A DNA stretch of 64,000 bases from Mycolicibacterium hodleri (GTDB lineage: Bacteria; Actinomycetota; Actinomycetes; Mycobacteriales; Mycobacteriaceae): positions 372,001 through 436,000 of the forward strand of contig NZ_RCZG01000002.1 in NCBI RefSeq assembly GCF_006439015.1, read 5' to 3'. Below are positions 35,603-45,927 of this stretch, one piece after another. A program made the position numbers and the translations under genes. Under the pieces are notes generated by a model. The model was not told where the DNA came from. It saw only the letters and a list, made by a program, of their open reading frames with translations, and ran no database searches. Position 1 is the first letter of the stretch. Every line of letters begins with the position of its first letter.

Positions 35603-35815
35603 TCAAGCTTCCTCGTCGTTCCTGGAGGCCAACGCCCTCTCGACTTTCTCCCGGGCGCCGGCGAGGTGCTCTTCGCATCGTTTGGCCAGCTCCTCACCCC
35701 TTTCCCAGAGCTGGAGCGAGGCATCGAGATCCAGCCCACCCTGCTCGAGCTGGCGCACGACCTCGATGAGCTCGTCGCGAGATTCCTCGTACCCCATGTG
35801 ACTAATGGGCTTCAT
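35603..35815 (-). CDS. xseB: Exodeoxyribonuclease VII small subunit
   Basis: 70 residues from ATG 35815: two helices with [35 protein letters not shown] and [17 protein letters not shown], the standard XseB pattern. It partners XseA in degrading single-stranded DNA to short oligonucleotides. The start overlaps the xseA 3' end by 14 bp, implying translational coupling. A start at 35797 is also possible. Confidence 0.93.
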   Translation of the reverse strand: MKPISHMGYEESRDELIEVVRQLEQGGLDLDASLQLWERGEELAKRCEEHLAGAREKVERALASRNDEEA

Positions 35816-37040
35816 CTGATCCCTCGCTGACCGTCGTGATGGCGCCGTCGGCGACGCGGATGCGGAGCCGGGTTCCTGCGGGAGCGTCCGCCGTCGATCT
35901 GAGCACCGCCATCCCGTCCGACACGACCTGGACCACGGCGTAGCCACGTGCCAGGGTCGCGGCCGGTCCCAGTGTGGCCAGCCGCGCCGACAAGTGACTG
36001 ACGCCTCGGGTTTCTGCCTCGAGTAGCCGGATGACGTCGCGGCGGGCGGTGGCCCTGGCCCGGTAGATCTCCTCCGCGCGGGCGTCGAGTGCCGCCAGTG
36101 GCTGGGCCAGCACCGGTCGGCTGCGCAGTTGGCTCACGTGGTGCTGCTCGCGGTGCACCCAGTTGCGCAGGGCGCGGGCGCTGCGCTGGCACAGGTCGGT
36201 CACTAGCGCTTGTTCGGCCGCCGCGTCGGGTACCACGCGCTTCGCTGCGTCGGTCGGCGTGGCGGCGCGCACATCGGCGACCAGGTCGCACAGCGGGTTG
36301 TCGGGCTCGTGGCCGATAGCGGTGACCACCGGTGTCGAGCACTTGGCGATCTCGCGGCACAACGTCTCGTCGGAGAAGGGCAGCAGATCCTCGACGCTGC
36401 CGCCGCCGCGGGCGAGCACGATGACGTCGACGGCGGGGTCGCCGTCGAGATCGCGAAGGGCATCGACGATCTGAGCCACCGCGCTCGGCCCCTGAACGAT
36501 CGTGTTGCGCAGGGCGAAACGCACTGCGGGCCAACGCGCTTCGGCCACGGACATGATGTCCTTCTCGGCTGCCGATGCGCGGCCAGTGATCAATCCGACG
36601 GTGCTGGGAAGAAACGGAATCGGTCGCTTCAGACGAGGATCGAAGAGCCCCTCGGCGTCGAGCAGCTTGCGAAGGCGGTCGATGCGGGCCAAGAGCTCGC
36701 CGATGCCGACGGCGCGGATCTGGTTGACCCGTAGCGAGAACGAGCCGCGACCGACGAAGAAGTTCGGTCTGCCGTGCATGATCACCTGCGTGCCCTCGGC
36801 CAGTTTCACCGGTGCGTTGTAGACCAGGTCTCGAGGGCACGTGATTTGCAGCGACATGTCGGCGGCGGGATCGCGCAGAGTGATGTAGGCGGTGCCGGAG
36901 TTCGGCCGAACGTTCAGTTGCGCGATCTGCCCCTCGACCCACACCGTCCCGAGCCGATCGATCCAGTCCTTCACCATCATCGCGACGGAGCGAACCGGCC
37001 ACGGATTGTCGGGAGACTTGCCTTGAGCGGGCTCGGTCAC
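35802..37040 (-). CDS. xseA: Exodeoxyribonuclease VII large subunit
   Basis: 412 residues from a GTG. N-terminal OB fold (about 20-115, [25 protein letters not shown]), then the catalytic region with [14 protein letters not shown] and [16 protein letters not shown], followed by the long coiled-coil region and a C-terminal segment ending in [12 protein letters not shown]. Works with XseB in mismatch repair and removal of trapped DNA ends. One base upstream of the start codon begins a four-copy 30-bp tandem repeat. Same order as Rv1107c-Rv1108c. Confidence 0.95.
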   Translation of the reverse strand: MTEPAQGKSPDNPWPVRSVAMMVKDWIDRLGTVWVEGQIAQLNVRPNSGTAYITLRDPAADMSLQITCPRDLVYNAPVKLAEGTQVIMHGRPNFFVGRGSFSLRVNQIRAVGIGELLARIDRLRKLLDAEGLFDPRLKRPIPFLPSTVGLITGRASAAEKDIMSVAEARWPAVRFALRNTIVQGPSAVAQIVDALRDLDGDPAVDVIVLARGGGSVEDLLPFSDETLCREIAKCSTPVVTAIGHEPDNPLCDLVADVRAATPTDAAKRVVPDAAAEQALVTDLCQRSARALRNWVHREQHHVSQLRSRPVLAQPLAALDARAEEIYRARATARRDVIRLLEAETRGVSHLSARLATLGPAATLARGYAVVQVVSDGMAVLRSTADAPAGTRLRIRVADGAITTVSEGSDEAH

Positions 37041-37041
37041 A

Positions 37042-37154
37042 GCGGGGCGAGCGAAGCGACGGGGTGGGTCGGCGGGGCGAGCGAAGCGACGGGGTGGGTC
37101 GGCGGGGCGAGCGAAGCGACGGGGTGGGTCGGCGGGGCGAGCGAAGCGACGGGG
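37042..37154. repeat. 30-bp tandem repeat, 3.8 copies, upstream of xseA
   Basis: Unit GCGGGGCGAGCGAAGCGACG... of 30 bp at 37042-37071, 37072-37101, 37102-37131 and a partial copy to 37154. The copies are identical. The array fills the gap between the stop of the lipid-droplet-protein gene (37156) and the GTG of xseA (37040). Its 21-bp core GGGGCGAGCGAAGCGACGGGG is the same as in the coaA array. Confidence 0.95.
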
Positions 37155-37155
37155 A

Positions 37156-37722
37156 TCATTTGGCGGACGCGCGGGTGATCCTGTTGGCCAGCAGCGTCTG
37201 GAACGGCGCGCGCGCTTTGGTCGACTCCTCGAACGCCAGTAGCGCTTCCAGATCGGCCACCTTCAGCGACGGCAGACGGGCCCGCAACTGGGCCAGGGTC
37301 AGGGACTCGTAGTCCAGCTCGGAAACGATGCCCGCGGTGGCCGATGAGGCCTTGCCGGTTGGCTTTTCCTCACGCGTATCGGGCTCACCGGTGCTGTACA
37401 GCGCGAACCTGCCCTCAGTCAGGCGCTCGCCGTTACGGGGGGTCTGACTGTCATCGTCGTCGACTGCTGCATCCTCGGCGTCCTCGTCGAACGTCGCCCA
37501 CTCCGGTTGCTCGTCCTTGGGCGGGAACAGCTGGTCCAGCGTCTCGTCGCCCCTGTTGACCAGGTCCGCGACGTCCTGCTGCATCTTCATGACCAGTTGC
37601 GCCAACTGGCTGACGATGGTCATCGGGTAGGCGATGACGGTCTGCGGCAGCCTGCGAGTTTCCTCCAGCGCGGTCATCGCGGCGCCGACCAGCAGACGGA
37701 CTCCATATGGTGCAGTAGCCAT
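37156..37722 (-). CDS. Lipid droplet-associated protein (Rv1109c-like)
   Basis: 188 residues starting [26 protein letters not shown]. An N-terminal amphipathic/hydrophobic part (about 8-55) precedes an acidic linker ([14 protein letters not shown]) and a C-terminal helix pair with [29 protein letters not shown] and the [12 protein letters not shown] segment. Proteins of this architecture are annotated as lipid droplet-associated in mycobacteria. The amphipathic N-terminus would bind the droplet surface. The start at 37722 suits the conserved length. Confidence 0.8.
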   Translation of the reverse strand: MATAPYGVRLLVGAAMTALEETRRLPQTVIAYPMTIVSQLAQLVMKMQQDVADLVNRGDETLDQLFPPKDEQPEWATFDEDAEDAAVDDDDSQTPRNGERLTEGRFALYSTGEPDTREEKPTGKASSATAGIVSELDYESLTLAQLRARLPSLKVADLEALLAFEESTKARAPFQTLLANRITRASAK

Positions 37723-37800
37723 GCGTGCAAGAGTACGGGCGATGGGGTTGGGCGGTCCGCAAGTGGTGTCCGAACGCCCCGGGTAAGTACCCTTGGAGGC

Positions 37801-38805
37801 ATGCCGGAGACGATCAACATGGGTATGCCGGGCGCGACCGTGTCGGTCGCCGCGCCAGTCGAAGGCAAAAGAGTGTTGCTTGCCGAGCCGCGAGGATATT
37901 GCGCGGGCGTCGATCGCGCCGTCGAAACCGTGGAACGCGCGCTGGAACAACACGGGGCACCGGTGTACGTCCGGCACGAGATCGTCCACAACGTGCACGT
38001 GGTGGAGACCCTGGCCAAGGCGGGTGCCATCTTCGTCGAGGAGACCAGTGAGGTCCCCGAGGGGTCCATCGTGGTCTTCTCGGCGCACGGTGTTGCGCCG
38101 ACGGTCCACGTCGAGGCAGCGGAACGCAATCTGCTCACCATCGACGCCACCTGCCCGCTGGTGACCAAGGTGCACAACGAGGCCAAGCGGTTCGCCCGCG
38201 ACGACTTCGACATTCTGCTCGTCGGCCACGAAGGCCACGAAGAAGTCGTCGGAACCGCCGGGGAGGCCCCCGACCACGTCCAACTCGTCGACGGCCCCGA
38301 CTCGGTGGACAAGGTCACTGTGCGGGACGAGAACAAGGTCATCTGGCTCTCGCAAACCACGCTCAGCGTCGACGAGACCATGGAGACGGTGCAGCGGTTG
38401 CGCGAGCGCTTCCCCAAACTGCAGGATCCGCCCAGCGACGACATCTGCTACGCCACCCAGAACCGTCAGGTCGCGGTCAAGGTGATGGCGCCGGAGTGCG
38501 AGCTGGTGATCGTCGTCGGTTCGCGCAACTCTTCGAACTCGGTGCGCCTGGTCGAGGTGGCCCTTGGCGCCGGTGCGGATGCGTCCTACCTGGTGGACTA
38601 TGCCGAGGACATCGATCCCGCCTGGCTCGACGGCGTGACGACCGTCGGCGTGACCTCAGGCGCGTCTGTGCCCGAGGTGCTGGTGCGCGGGGTGCTCGAG
38701 CGATTAGCCGAGCACGGATACTCGACGGTGCAGCCCGTGACGACCGCCAACGAAACGCTGGTGTTCACGCTGCCGCGCGCCATCCGTCCCAAGCGCAACG
38801 CCTAG
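37801..38805 (+). CDS. ispH: 4-hydroxy-3-methylbut-2-enyl diphosphate reductase (IspH/LytB)
   Basis: 334 residues. Three cysteine ligands of the 4Fe-4S cluster: Cys34 in [11 protein letters not shown], Cys118 in [11 protein letters not shown] and Cys216 in [11 protein letters not shown]. The final step of the MEP pathway, giving IPP and DMAPP. TEEN-type substrate motif residues and [10 protein letters not shown] are present. Position matches lytB2 (Rv1110). The stop overlaps the convergent DUF6542 gene by 4 bp. Confidence 0.97.
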   Translation: MPETINMGMPGATVSVAAPVEGKRVLLAEPRGYCAGVDRAVETVERALEQHGAPVYVRHEIVHNVHVVETLAKAGAIFVEETSEVPEGSIVVFSAHGVAPTVHVEAAERNLLTIDATCPLVTKVHNEAKRFARDDFDILLVGHEGHEEVVGTAGEAPDHVQLVDGPDSVDKVTVRDENKVIWLSQTTLSVDETMETVQRLRERFPKLQDPPSDDICYATQNRQVAVKVMAPECELVIVVGSRNSSNSVRLVEVALGAGADASYLVDYAEDIDPAWLDGVTTVGVTSGASVPEVLVRGVLERLAEHGYSTVQPVTTANETLVFTLPRAIRPKRNA

Positions 38806-39974
38806 ACGTCGTACTCCCAGGAGTCGGGTGCCGAGTGCCGCGGCCGACGCGGCGTCGACCGATGCTCGGTCCGCGACTCGCCCTCGTCAGACCCGCGATA
38901 CCGCACCCGCGAAACGGGGTGGTGGGTGCCGTTGCTCCCGTTGGGACGGCGGGTCGACGGGGGGTCGTAGGGTTCGTAGTCCGCTGAGTGGGGTCGCCGC
39001 TGCGGACGTTCCGCGCGGTCAGGTCTCTCGGCCCGCTCGGAGGGCTCCGGACGCTCGCGGCGCTGAGGGCGGTCGTAGCGCTCACGCTCCGATCGATCGT
39101 GGGTGCTGCTTCTCCGGTCCCTTGGTGGGAGTGGCCGGCGTTCACGCGGTTCGCCTGAGCGTGGGCGCCGCCGTGGTTCTGCGGGCGGATCGACCGGCGG
39201 AGTGCTGCGTCGCCGCGGCCGGCTCTGCGCGGGTTCGACGTTCTCGGACTCGGGCGGACGGGAATGCCGCGAACGTCTGGAACCCGTGCCCGATGCTGCG
39301 CCCGTCGAGCGTTCCGAGGCGGTGGCCGCCGTTCTCGAGGTCCGGCGCGACGTCCGCGGGGCCTCGTCCTCGATGGCACTGGCTGCTGCTGCGGCAGAGG
39401 CAGTCGCTGCGGAAGCGCGGGCCGTCGTGCGACTGCTCCTGCGCTTCCTGAGGCCCGAACTCGCCTGCGCGGTGGATGCCGCCGCGTCATCCGCCGCCTC
39501 GACGGTCGGATCGGCGTCCTCCGGCGGCGCCGCTCGTCTGGCCGCCGTGCCCACGTACCAGCGGACCATGCCGATCAGCAGGACGGTGGCGGAAGCGAAG
39601 AACATCAGCGGGAACCGCTCGATCAGCGGGTAACCGTAGTTGATCAGGGTGTCCTTGATCCCGGTGAACGTGCTGCCGTGGAAGACGAAGTACGCGAAGG
39701 GAACGGCAACGAACAAGATCAGCGGAGGCTGGATCACTGCCGTGAAGACACCGGACTGGCGGACCGCAAGTACCGCTGCGACGCAACCGAGCACGAAGCA
39801 CACCGTGAAGACCGCGCCGAGCTCGTTGGTGCCACTTCCAGCGTCGAAGGCGACGCCGATGGCGGTGAGGCCGATTGCCAAGAGGGCCGCGCCCCACCAG
39901 GGAACTCCGGGGACGCGAGGCAGCGCCGATCGATGGTCGGCGGCCACCGCCGACCGTCCGCGCAGTCCTGACAC
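38802..39974 (-). CDS. DUF6542-type membrane protein with long charged C-terminal tail (Rv1111c-like)
   Basis: 390 residues from a GTG. Four transmembrane helices lie in residues 20-155 ([18 protein letters not shown] to [18 protein letters not shown]). The C-terminal 230 residues are disordered, first acidic/Ala-rich and then very rich in Arg, Pro, Ser and Glu ([21 protein letters not shown]). Same position as Rv1111c. Function unknown. The tail would be cytosolic and could bind nucleic acid or acidic lipid, which is inference from charge only. Confidence 0.78.
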   Translation of the reverse strand: MSGLRGRSAVAADHRSALPRVPGVPWWGAALLAIGLTAIGVAFDAGSGTNELGAVFTVCFVLGCVAAVLAVRQSGVFTAVIQPPLILFVAVPFAYFVFHGSTFTGIKDTLINYGYPLIERFPLMFFASATVLLIGMVRWYVGTAARRAAPPEDADPTVEAADDAAASTAQASSGLRKRRSSRTTARASAATASAAAAASAIEDEAPRTSRRTSRTAATASERSTGAASGTGSRRSRHSRPPESENVEPAQSRPRRRSTPPVDPPAEPRRRPRSGEPRERRPLPPRDRRSSTHDRSERERYDRPQRRERPEPSERAERPDRAERPQRRPHSADYEPYDPPSTRRPNGSNGTHHPVSRVRYRGSDEGESRTEHRSTPRRPRHSAPDSWEYDV

Positions 39975-40058
39975 ACGTCGACCGTACCGGCAATGGTGCG
40001 ATGAGCGCTGACAGCACGCGCGGGCGTGCCTCTGGATGGGGCCTACACTTTCCAACCC

Positions 40059-41150
<1,092 letters not shown>

Positions 41151-41203
41151 CGGTGAGCCGCCGCAAGGGCAACGTGTCAATCGTTGTGTGAGGTGGCTTA
41201 GCT

Positions 41204-41392
41204 CCATACGATTCGACGACGCAGACGCTCCTGTTCGCTGCGGGCCTGATCCTCTTCCTACTCGGACTCATCACGGGAGTTGCGGTCCCCGCGGTGAAGA
41301 ATCCGCGCATGGGACTCGCCAGCCACCTACAAGGCATGACGAACGGTCCGGTCCTGACCGTCGTGGTTTGCTATGGCCACACGTCAATCTGA
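41204..41392 (+). pseudogene. Remnant of a hydroxylaminobenzene mutase (HabA)-like membrane protein
   Basis: One plus frame gives TQTLLFAAGLILFLLGLITG then VAVPAVKNPRMGLASHLQGMTNG, which matches the N-terminal third of HabA-like membrane proteins. There is no start codon in frame. Just after GPVLTVVV the homology (GLLWPHVNL) moves to another frame, so a one-base indel is present near 41365, and the remainder is missing after about 41400. HabA-type proteins rearrange aryl hydroxylamines in nitroarene breakdown. Clearly non-functional here. Confidence 0.7.
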
Positions 41393-41402
41393 TTTCCCGC
41401 TC

Positions 41403-41421
41403 GGTCGACGGCGACGTGGTG
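41403..41421. repeat. 19-bp exact copy of a ychF 3'-end segment
   Basis: GGTCGACGGCGACGTGGTG is identical to 41093-41111 within the ychF 3' end, and the following bases (AGTTCCGCCACGG) resemble ychF's GAATTCCGGTTCGG. It sits at the point where the HabA-like remnant stops. Confidence 0.75.
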
Positions 41422-41442
41422 AGTTCCGCCACGGACAAACTT

Positions 41443-41964
41443 CTAAGACAAAGTAGTAGGGCGGTCCCGTTCGATCGAAGCCGAAAGGCGGTTTCGATCG
41501 AGGCCCGCAGTCGTTCGCGACGTTTCACGTGACGCGTGGGCGATCAGCAGGTGCGGCGCGTTGGCGTGTTCACCAATCTGACGGTGTTCGACTGTGAGGC
41601 CGGCACTGCGTAACTTGTCGATGACGTCCGGCACCGGACGGAGATGAAACCCGTGTCCCGTGAATGGCAATTTTGCCATCACATCGGGGTCGGCCAGTCC
41701 GATTACGAGGCGACCCCGGCTATTCATCACCCTGGCAAGCTCCCCGAACTCTTTGTCGAGTTCCGCGACGAAGTAGATGGTGTTGACGGTGATGGCGCCG
41801 TGCAATGCCTCGTCGGCGAAGGGCAATTGCGTCATCGACCCGGAATGCAAAGACAGCCGCTGGGTTGCGATGTCGCGGCGGTATCGCCCCGCGGCCTGAC
41901 TGAGCATCGTCTCGGACACCTCGACACCATGAACACTGCCCGACGGACCGGCGTCGGTCATCAT
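41443..41964 (-). pseudogene. N-terminally truncated class I SAM-dependent methyltransferase
   Basis: 173 residues starting at GPSGSVHGVEVSETML, which is normally the second strand of a Rossmann methyltransferase. The rest of the core is present (SMTQLPFADEALHGAITVNTIYFV, RLVIGLADPDVM). The SAM-binding motif I (DxGxGxG) and everything before it are absent, and no matching sequence lies upstream in other frames. It cannot bind SAM normally. The cut coincides with the centre of the decayed patch. Confidence 0.7.
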
Positions 41965-42150
41965 TCAATGGTGGTGGTGCCAGCGCAGCAGTGCCAAATA
42001 GACTTGCCTAATAGGCAAAGTCTGTGTGAGCCGCGATGCGGCTCGGTGGGGAAAGAGCTGGCCGCGAGCCTCGGTGACTGCGAGCCTTGCGGCGATGTCC
42101 CAGTGACGGCGAAAAGTAGCTCTCCTAGAGGACCTACGACGTAGTATGGT

Positions 42151-42900
42151 GTGGTGAATTTTGCTGTGCCGCCGGAGGCATATGCCCGTTTCATGGGTAG
42201 ATACGCAGAGCCTCTCGCGGCGGTCTTTGCGTCGTTCGTCGGTGTCGAGGCACGCGACAAGGTGCTTGACGTCGGTTGTGGGCCTGGTGCTCTGACGGCA
42301 CATTTGCTGTCGGTCGGAGCCGTGGTCGTGGCGATCGATCCTTCACCGCCGTTCGTCGACGCGATCCGGGTCCGCTTTCCGGACGTTGACGTGCGGCAAG
42401 GCGCGGCGGAGGAATTGCCCTATGGCACTGCCGCTTTCGACGCGGCAGTTGCGCAATTGGTGGTGCACTTCATGACCGATCCAGTAGTCGGCGTCAGACA
42501 AATGGCGCGCGTCACTCGGCGTGGCGGCGTCGTCGCAGCATGCGTGTGGGACGGGCCGACAGGCGCGCTGGCGCCGTTCTGGGACGCGGTACACGTGATG
42601 GCCCCTAGCGTTGAGGATGAAGCGCTCCTGTCGGGGGCACACGAGGGGCACCTGACTGAGCTGTTCGAAGCCGCTGGCCTCCGCGATGTGGAAGAAGATT
42701 CCATTGCGGTCGATGTGGTCCATCCGACCTTTGACGAGTGGTGGGAGCCGTACACACTCGGTGTCGGACCTGCCGGTGCCTATTTCCAGCAACTCGATGA
42801 TGAGGCTCGCGCACGTCTCGAAGGAGTGGCTCGCGAACGGCTGGGCAGTGGCCCGTTCACGGTCACCGCTACCGCGTGGGCCGCTCGCGGGACGGTGTGA
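42151..42900 (+). CDS. Class I SAM-dependent methyltransferase
   Basis: 249 residues, UbiE/type-11 family. Motif I KVLDVGCGPGALTAHL at about 36-51, acidic residue of motif II in VVAIDPSP, and the EELPYGTAAFDAAVAQLVVHFM region. The C-terminal part EWWEPYTLGVGPAGAYF is typical of actinobacterial small-molecule methyltransferases. Starts GTG-GTG at 42151/42154; no clear ribosome site. It lies in a patch of broken genes, flanked 3' by a copy of the ychF end, and appears intact. Substrate unknown. Confidence 0.8.
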   Translation: MVNFAVPPEAYARFMGRYAEPLAAVFASFVGVEARDKVLDVGCGPGALTAHLLSVGAVVVAIDPSPPFVDAIRVRFPDVDVRQGAAEELPYGTAAFDAAVAQLVVHFMTDPVVGVRQMARVTRRGGVVAACVWDGPTGALAPFWDAVHVMAPSVEDEALLSGAHEGHLTELFEAAGLRDVEEDSIAVDVVHPTFDEWWEPYTLGVGPAGAYFQQLDDEARARLEGVARERLGSGPFTVTATAWAARGTV

Positions 42901-42948
42901 CCGCGACGCCGGTGGAGTTCGGGTTCGGATCAACATCAGCGAGCAACG
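42901..42948. repeat. Diverged copy of the ychF 3' end
   Basis: The segment encodes TPVEFGFGSTSASN, against VVEFRFGSTSTSKG at the real ychF end (about 41103-41148). At DNA level GGTGGA-TTC-GGTTCGGATCAAC and CGAGCAA are shared with only scattered substitutions. It begins directly after the methyltransferase stop at 42900. Confidence 0.7.
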
Positions 42949-42959
42949 TCCAAGGCCCG

Positions 42960-43346
42960 TCAGTCGAAAGGCGGCGTGACGATGGCGATCTCGTAGGCTT
43001 GCACGTCGTTGGCAAGCATGGGTATTCCGGTGTCAGGTGCATTGGCATCGGCCCGCCACGCCCTGACGTGGTCCCAGGCGGGAGACCTTCGTCGCTGTTG
43101 AGGCCGTAGGTTTCGCCGAGTCCGAACCCGAATCGTTCTGCCTGATTCAGCTTGGCGGTGGCCAACAGAAACAGCATGTTGCGGTCCAGGCCCGGTTCGG
43201 GTTTCCGGCGGCGCATGTTCGGGAGGAAGGTCTGTCGGTCGGCAGGCCGTGCACCGTAAAGCATCGTGACACCGGGCCCGAGGCCGTCGGCGCCCCGATG
43301 GAATGTCGGCGGGACACGGTCCGATCGGATTGCGGTCGTTGACCCA
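42960..43346 (-). pseudogene. Frameshifted coding remnant of unknown family
   Basis: The minus strand reads as protein-like sequence in one frame (GLDRNMLFLLATAKLNQAE and FGFGLGETYG, about 43100-43210). It is then continued in a second frame by DHVRAWRADANAPDTGIP and NDVQAYEIAIVTPPFD, with TGA at 42960-42962. Both pieces have normal codon-like composition, so a frameshift near 43070-43100 is likely. I do not recognise the family. It lies directly downstream of the small exported protein gene and could be an unrelated neighbour. Confidence 0.4.
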
Positions 43347-43607
43347 TCAGAATGGAAGGTCCACCTCCCCACTGGTGGTGTTGGCATCGTCGTGACTCGA
43401 GTCGACATACCCCAGCCGGGGGACTTCGGGATTGGTGCCGAACGGCACCAGGGGATCGGTGCCGGCACCGCCGATGGCGGCGGGGGTTTCGGCGCTGAGC
43501 AAAGGGGTGGGCGGTGTTTCGGCGCTTGCGATGGGCGCCAAGGCAACCGCTCCACCGATGGCGATTGCGGCCAAGGCGGATGTGACGTACTCGAACGTGA
43601 TCTTCAT
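43347..43607 (-). CDS. Small exported mycobacterial protein of unknown function
   Basis: 86 residues from ATG 43607, with AGGAGA upstream. The signal peptide is clear: MKITFEYV, a hydrophobic stretch SALAAIAIGGAVALAPIASA and a cleavage-type ASAE. The mature part is Pro/Gly/acidic (PLVPFGTNPEVPRLGY, SSHDDANTTSGEVDLPF). No cysteine or lipobox. The style is that of short secreted proteins common in mycobacteria. Function unknown. The longer frame upstream to 43694 lacks conservation signs. Confidence 0.75.
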   Translation of the reverse strand: MKITFEYVTSALAAIAIGGAVALAPIASAETPPTPLLSAETPAAIGGAGTDPLVPFGTNPEVPRLGYVDSSHDDANTTSGEVDLPF

Positions 43608-43791
43608 GATCGTCTCCTGTTTGTTCTCAAGCTCTTTCGGACATGTTTCATCGTGGTGCCCCGGCTCGCCGGTGTCGTCACTGCTGTCCTCCATGTCACC
43701 CTCCTGCTACCTGGAAGTCGTCGCCCCTTCGTGGCCTAGGTGTGCCTCGCCCGTGACCCACACGCGATCGCGATGGGGGACGCTTGTCGAA

Positions 43792-44103
43792 ATGGCCGCA
43801 GTCGAGGTGATCTATCTGCTGGCGGCGATTCTCTGGATCGGTGTCGTCTTGTCTGCACTGTGCCTCGGTCTTCGCTTCATGCTGAAGTGGCGGGCCAAGC
43901 GGCGTCGGATCAACCGGATGCTCGGGCTGGTGAATCTTCCCGTCCGACTTACCACCCTGCCGGTGTCAGGATCGAGGTCCGGAATCCGTTGGAACGTCAA
44001 TCAGTTGCTGTCTATCGGCTTCGCGGAGGCCTTCGGCGCGTCGCGTGAGAAGGTCGCGCGCCGATCACGGCGGCCGGACCGAAGGCCGCGCCGCGGCTTC
44101 TGA
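43792..44103 (+). CDS. Small membrane protein with Arg-rich tail
   Basis: 103 residues: one N-terminal transmembrane helix (about 4-30, VIYLLAAILWIGVVLSALCLGL) followed by KWRAKRRRIN and a basic C-terminal region ending in RRSRRPDRRPRRGF. GGGGA lies 12 bp before the ATG; an in-frame GTG at 43753 is an alternative start. The Arg-rich cytosolic tail could bind membrane or nucleic acid. Not recognised. Confidence 0.5.
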   Translation: MAAVEVIYLLAAILWIGVVLSALCLGLRFMLKWRAKRRRINRMLGLVNLPVRLTTLPVSGSRSGIRWNVNQLLSIGFAEAFGASREKVARRSRRPDRRPRRGF

Positions 44104-44436
44104 CTGCCATTTTGCGCGGGTTGCCCAACGGGCGCGTTGTCTCCTTAGTACCTGATCATCTCGGTTTTCGCGTGGTAACCGATAGTTGCTAAAGTTCAAC
44201 GAAAAGTACTAGCGCCGTCGCCAAAAAAGTGGTCAAATGTTCAAAGCTGCCACGGCCGGGGTCTGACTACCAAGTCCGCCACCGCCCGAGTTGGCGGAGC
44301 CGTTCGACGAGCCCAATCGGGGGCATGACTTGTTCGTCGGCGGCGACGCCCCGGCTGTGGCGGTCCGCGCCGTCGAGACCCCGCGGCGGATCGCAAGTCA
44401 CCGGTGACGAGCGCGTGAACCGTACGTCATCCGCGC
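44104..44436. other. Gene-free stretch in decayed patch
   Basis: 333 bp without a supportable gene. The first 130 bp is locally A/T-richer (for example around 44200-44245). A minus frame at 44267-44350 ends in GLVERLRQLGRWRTW, which could be the C-terminus of a lost gene, but I cannot identify it. No tRNA-like or hairpin structure stood out. Confidence 0.5.
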
Positions 44437-44787
44437 CTAGAGACCATTTCCATCGTTCGCCTGGGGATCGCCTTCGCGTGGAGCCCTCGGCTCGATGAAC
44501 GAAATGACGAAGATCATCGTCAACAGCGTGAAGATCGCCAGCGCGGAGAGAAGATCGCCCCACTGGAACGGGTACAGCATGCCGTCGATCGAGAGCACCA
44601 GCACCGTTTCGATGATGCCGAAGGCGAAGAAGAACAGACCGAATATCACCACGGAGAAGGCGCGATGTAGCGCGGTTCGGCGCAGCTCCACCATCAGTGT
44701 GAGCAGGAGCAGCGGCAAAATCTGCGAGAGCGTGGACGCAGTGGCACCATCCATCACCACGATCTCGAAGGTGCTCGGACTCCCCAT
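44437..44787 (-). CDS. Three-TM membrane protein of unknown function
   Basis: 116 residues with three hydrophobic helices (about 18-34, 44-65, 78-98) and a short charged tail (EPRAPREGDPQANDGNGL). The LYPFQWGDLLSALAIFTLLTMI segment looks conserved but I cannot assign a family. It sits between the old-yellow-enzyme pseudogene and a gene-free stretch. Confidence 0.6.
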   Translation of the reverse strand: MGSPSTFEIVVMDGATASTLSQILPLLLLTLMVELRRTALHRAFSVVIFGLFFFAFGIIETVLVLSIDGMLYPFQWGDLLSALAIFTLLTMIFVISFIEPRAPREGDPQANDGNGL

Positions 44788-44846
44788 CGTCCGGTGAGGC
44801 TAGCAGTCCCACCGGGGCGCGGCGGCGGTGGGCGACGTGGGTCGCC

Positions 44847-45927
44847 CTACCCGAACGCCCCGGCGTACTGCGGCGGGTGGCGCAGGGTGGCTCCAAGTCG
44901 ATCGGCGGCCTGCCAGATCCACGCGGGTTACGGAGCAGGACCCTGGCCAGGAACACTGCGTCGGCTTGCTCGGAGGAGATGATCTCGTCTGCCTGCTCGG
45001 GCTCGGTAATCATTCCCACTGCAGCGGTGGGGATCTCGACCTCCTTGCGGACCCGAGCGGCGAACGGGGTATCCGCGCGTGCGGCGCTGATCTGCCGGAG
45101 GACACGTCCATCAGATCGACACCGAGTTCCTTGAGTCGAGAGGCCAACTCGACGGTGTCGTCGACCGTCCAACCCGGCCGGGGATCGTCGGTGTCACTGC
45201 CGAGCCAGTCCGTCGCCGACGCCCGGAAGAACAGTGGCAACCCGGCTGGCCAGCTCTGCCGGACGGTTCGCACGACGTCCAGTCCGAACCGCATGCGATT
45301 CTCCAACGAGCCGCCGTACCGATCGGTGCGAATGTTCGAGTTGGGCGAGAGGAACTGATGGATCGGATATCCATGGCCCCCATGGAGTTTCAGCACCTTG
45401 AAGCCCGCTACGGCGGCACGTCGTGCCGATGCCGCGAACGACTGCACGATCGACTCGACCTCGTCGATGCTCAGCTCTGAGGGGCTGGGCAGCCGTCCGA
45501 ACGATAACGGGCTCGCGCCGACCGTGCCCCAGGTTTCGGGGCCGCGATCCGCGTCCGGCCACGGCCGGCCCGTCGAGCCCTTGCGGCCCGCATGGACGAG
45601 CTGAATGCCCGGCACCGATCCCTGCGCCGAGAAGTCCGCGATCCGCCGAAAGGCCATGGTCTGGCGGTCATTCCACAGTCCGACATCGTAGACACGGCTT
45701 CGCCCGACGGGATCTATCGCGGTGGCCTCGACCATGACGAGCGCAACCCCGGCGGCAGCTGGCGAACCCAGGTGTTGCAGGTGCCAGTCCAATGGAGTGC
45801 CGACGTCGTCCCCGTCCGGTGCAGCGGCGAACTGCATCATCGGCGACATCCACGCCCGGTGGGCGGAGGTCACCTCGCGCAGCGTCAGCGGATTGAACAG
45901 GTGAGCATACGAATCCTGATTCTGGTC
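44847..45927 (-). pseudogene. Old yellow enzyme (NADH:flavin oxidoreductase) with frameshifts
   Basis: The OYE TIM-barrel sequence starts at SYAHLFNPLTLREVT and includes MSPMMQF, the substrate-binding KLHGGHGYPIHQFLSPNSN motif, and TDRYGGSLENRMRF. After SSGRSAPHARIP (near 45060) the frame changes; the next part (PFAARVRKEVEIPTAAVGMI to FLARVLLRNP) is in a second frame. A further shift near 44925 is needed to reach the typical end (ADRLGATLRHPPQYAGAFG, stop 44847-44849). Intact relatives reduce enones or nitro compounds with FMN. Broken here. Confidence 0.8.

Noticed and set aside
37507..37800. N-terminal extension of ispH by 98 codons
   Set aside because: The extension overlaps the divergent lipid-droplet gene and is not part of the IspH family; the ATG at 37801 suits family length.
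42869..43555. Single 228-codon minus frame spanning the small exported protein and the remnant
   Set aside because: It crosses the exported protein in the wrong frame, and only part of it looks coding; treated as a remnant in two frames instead.
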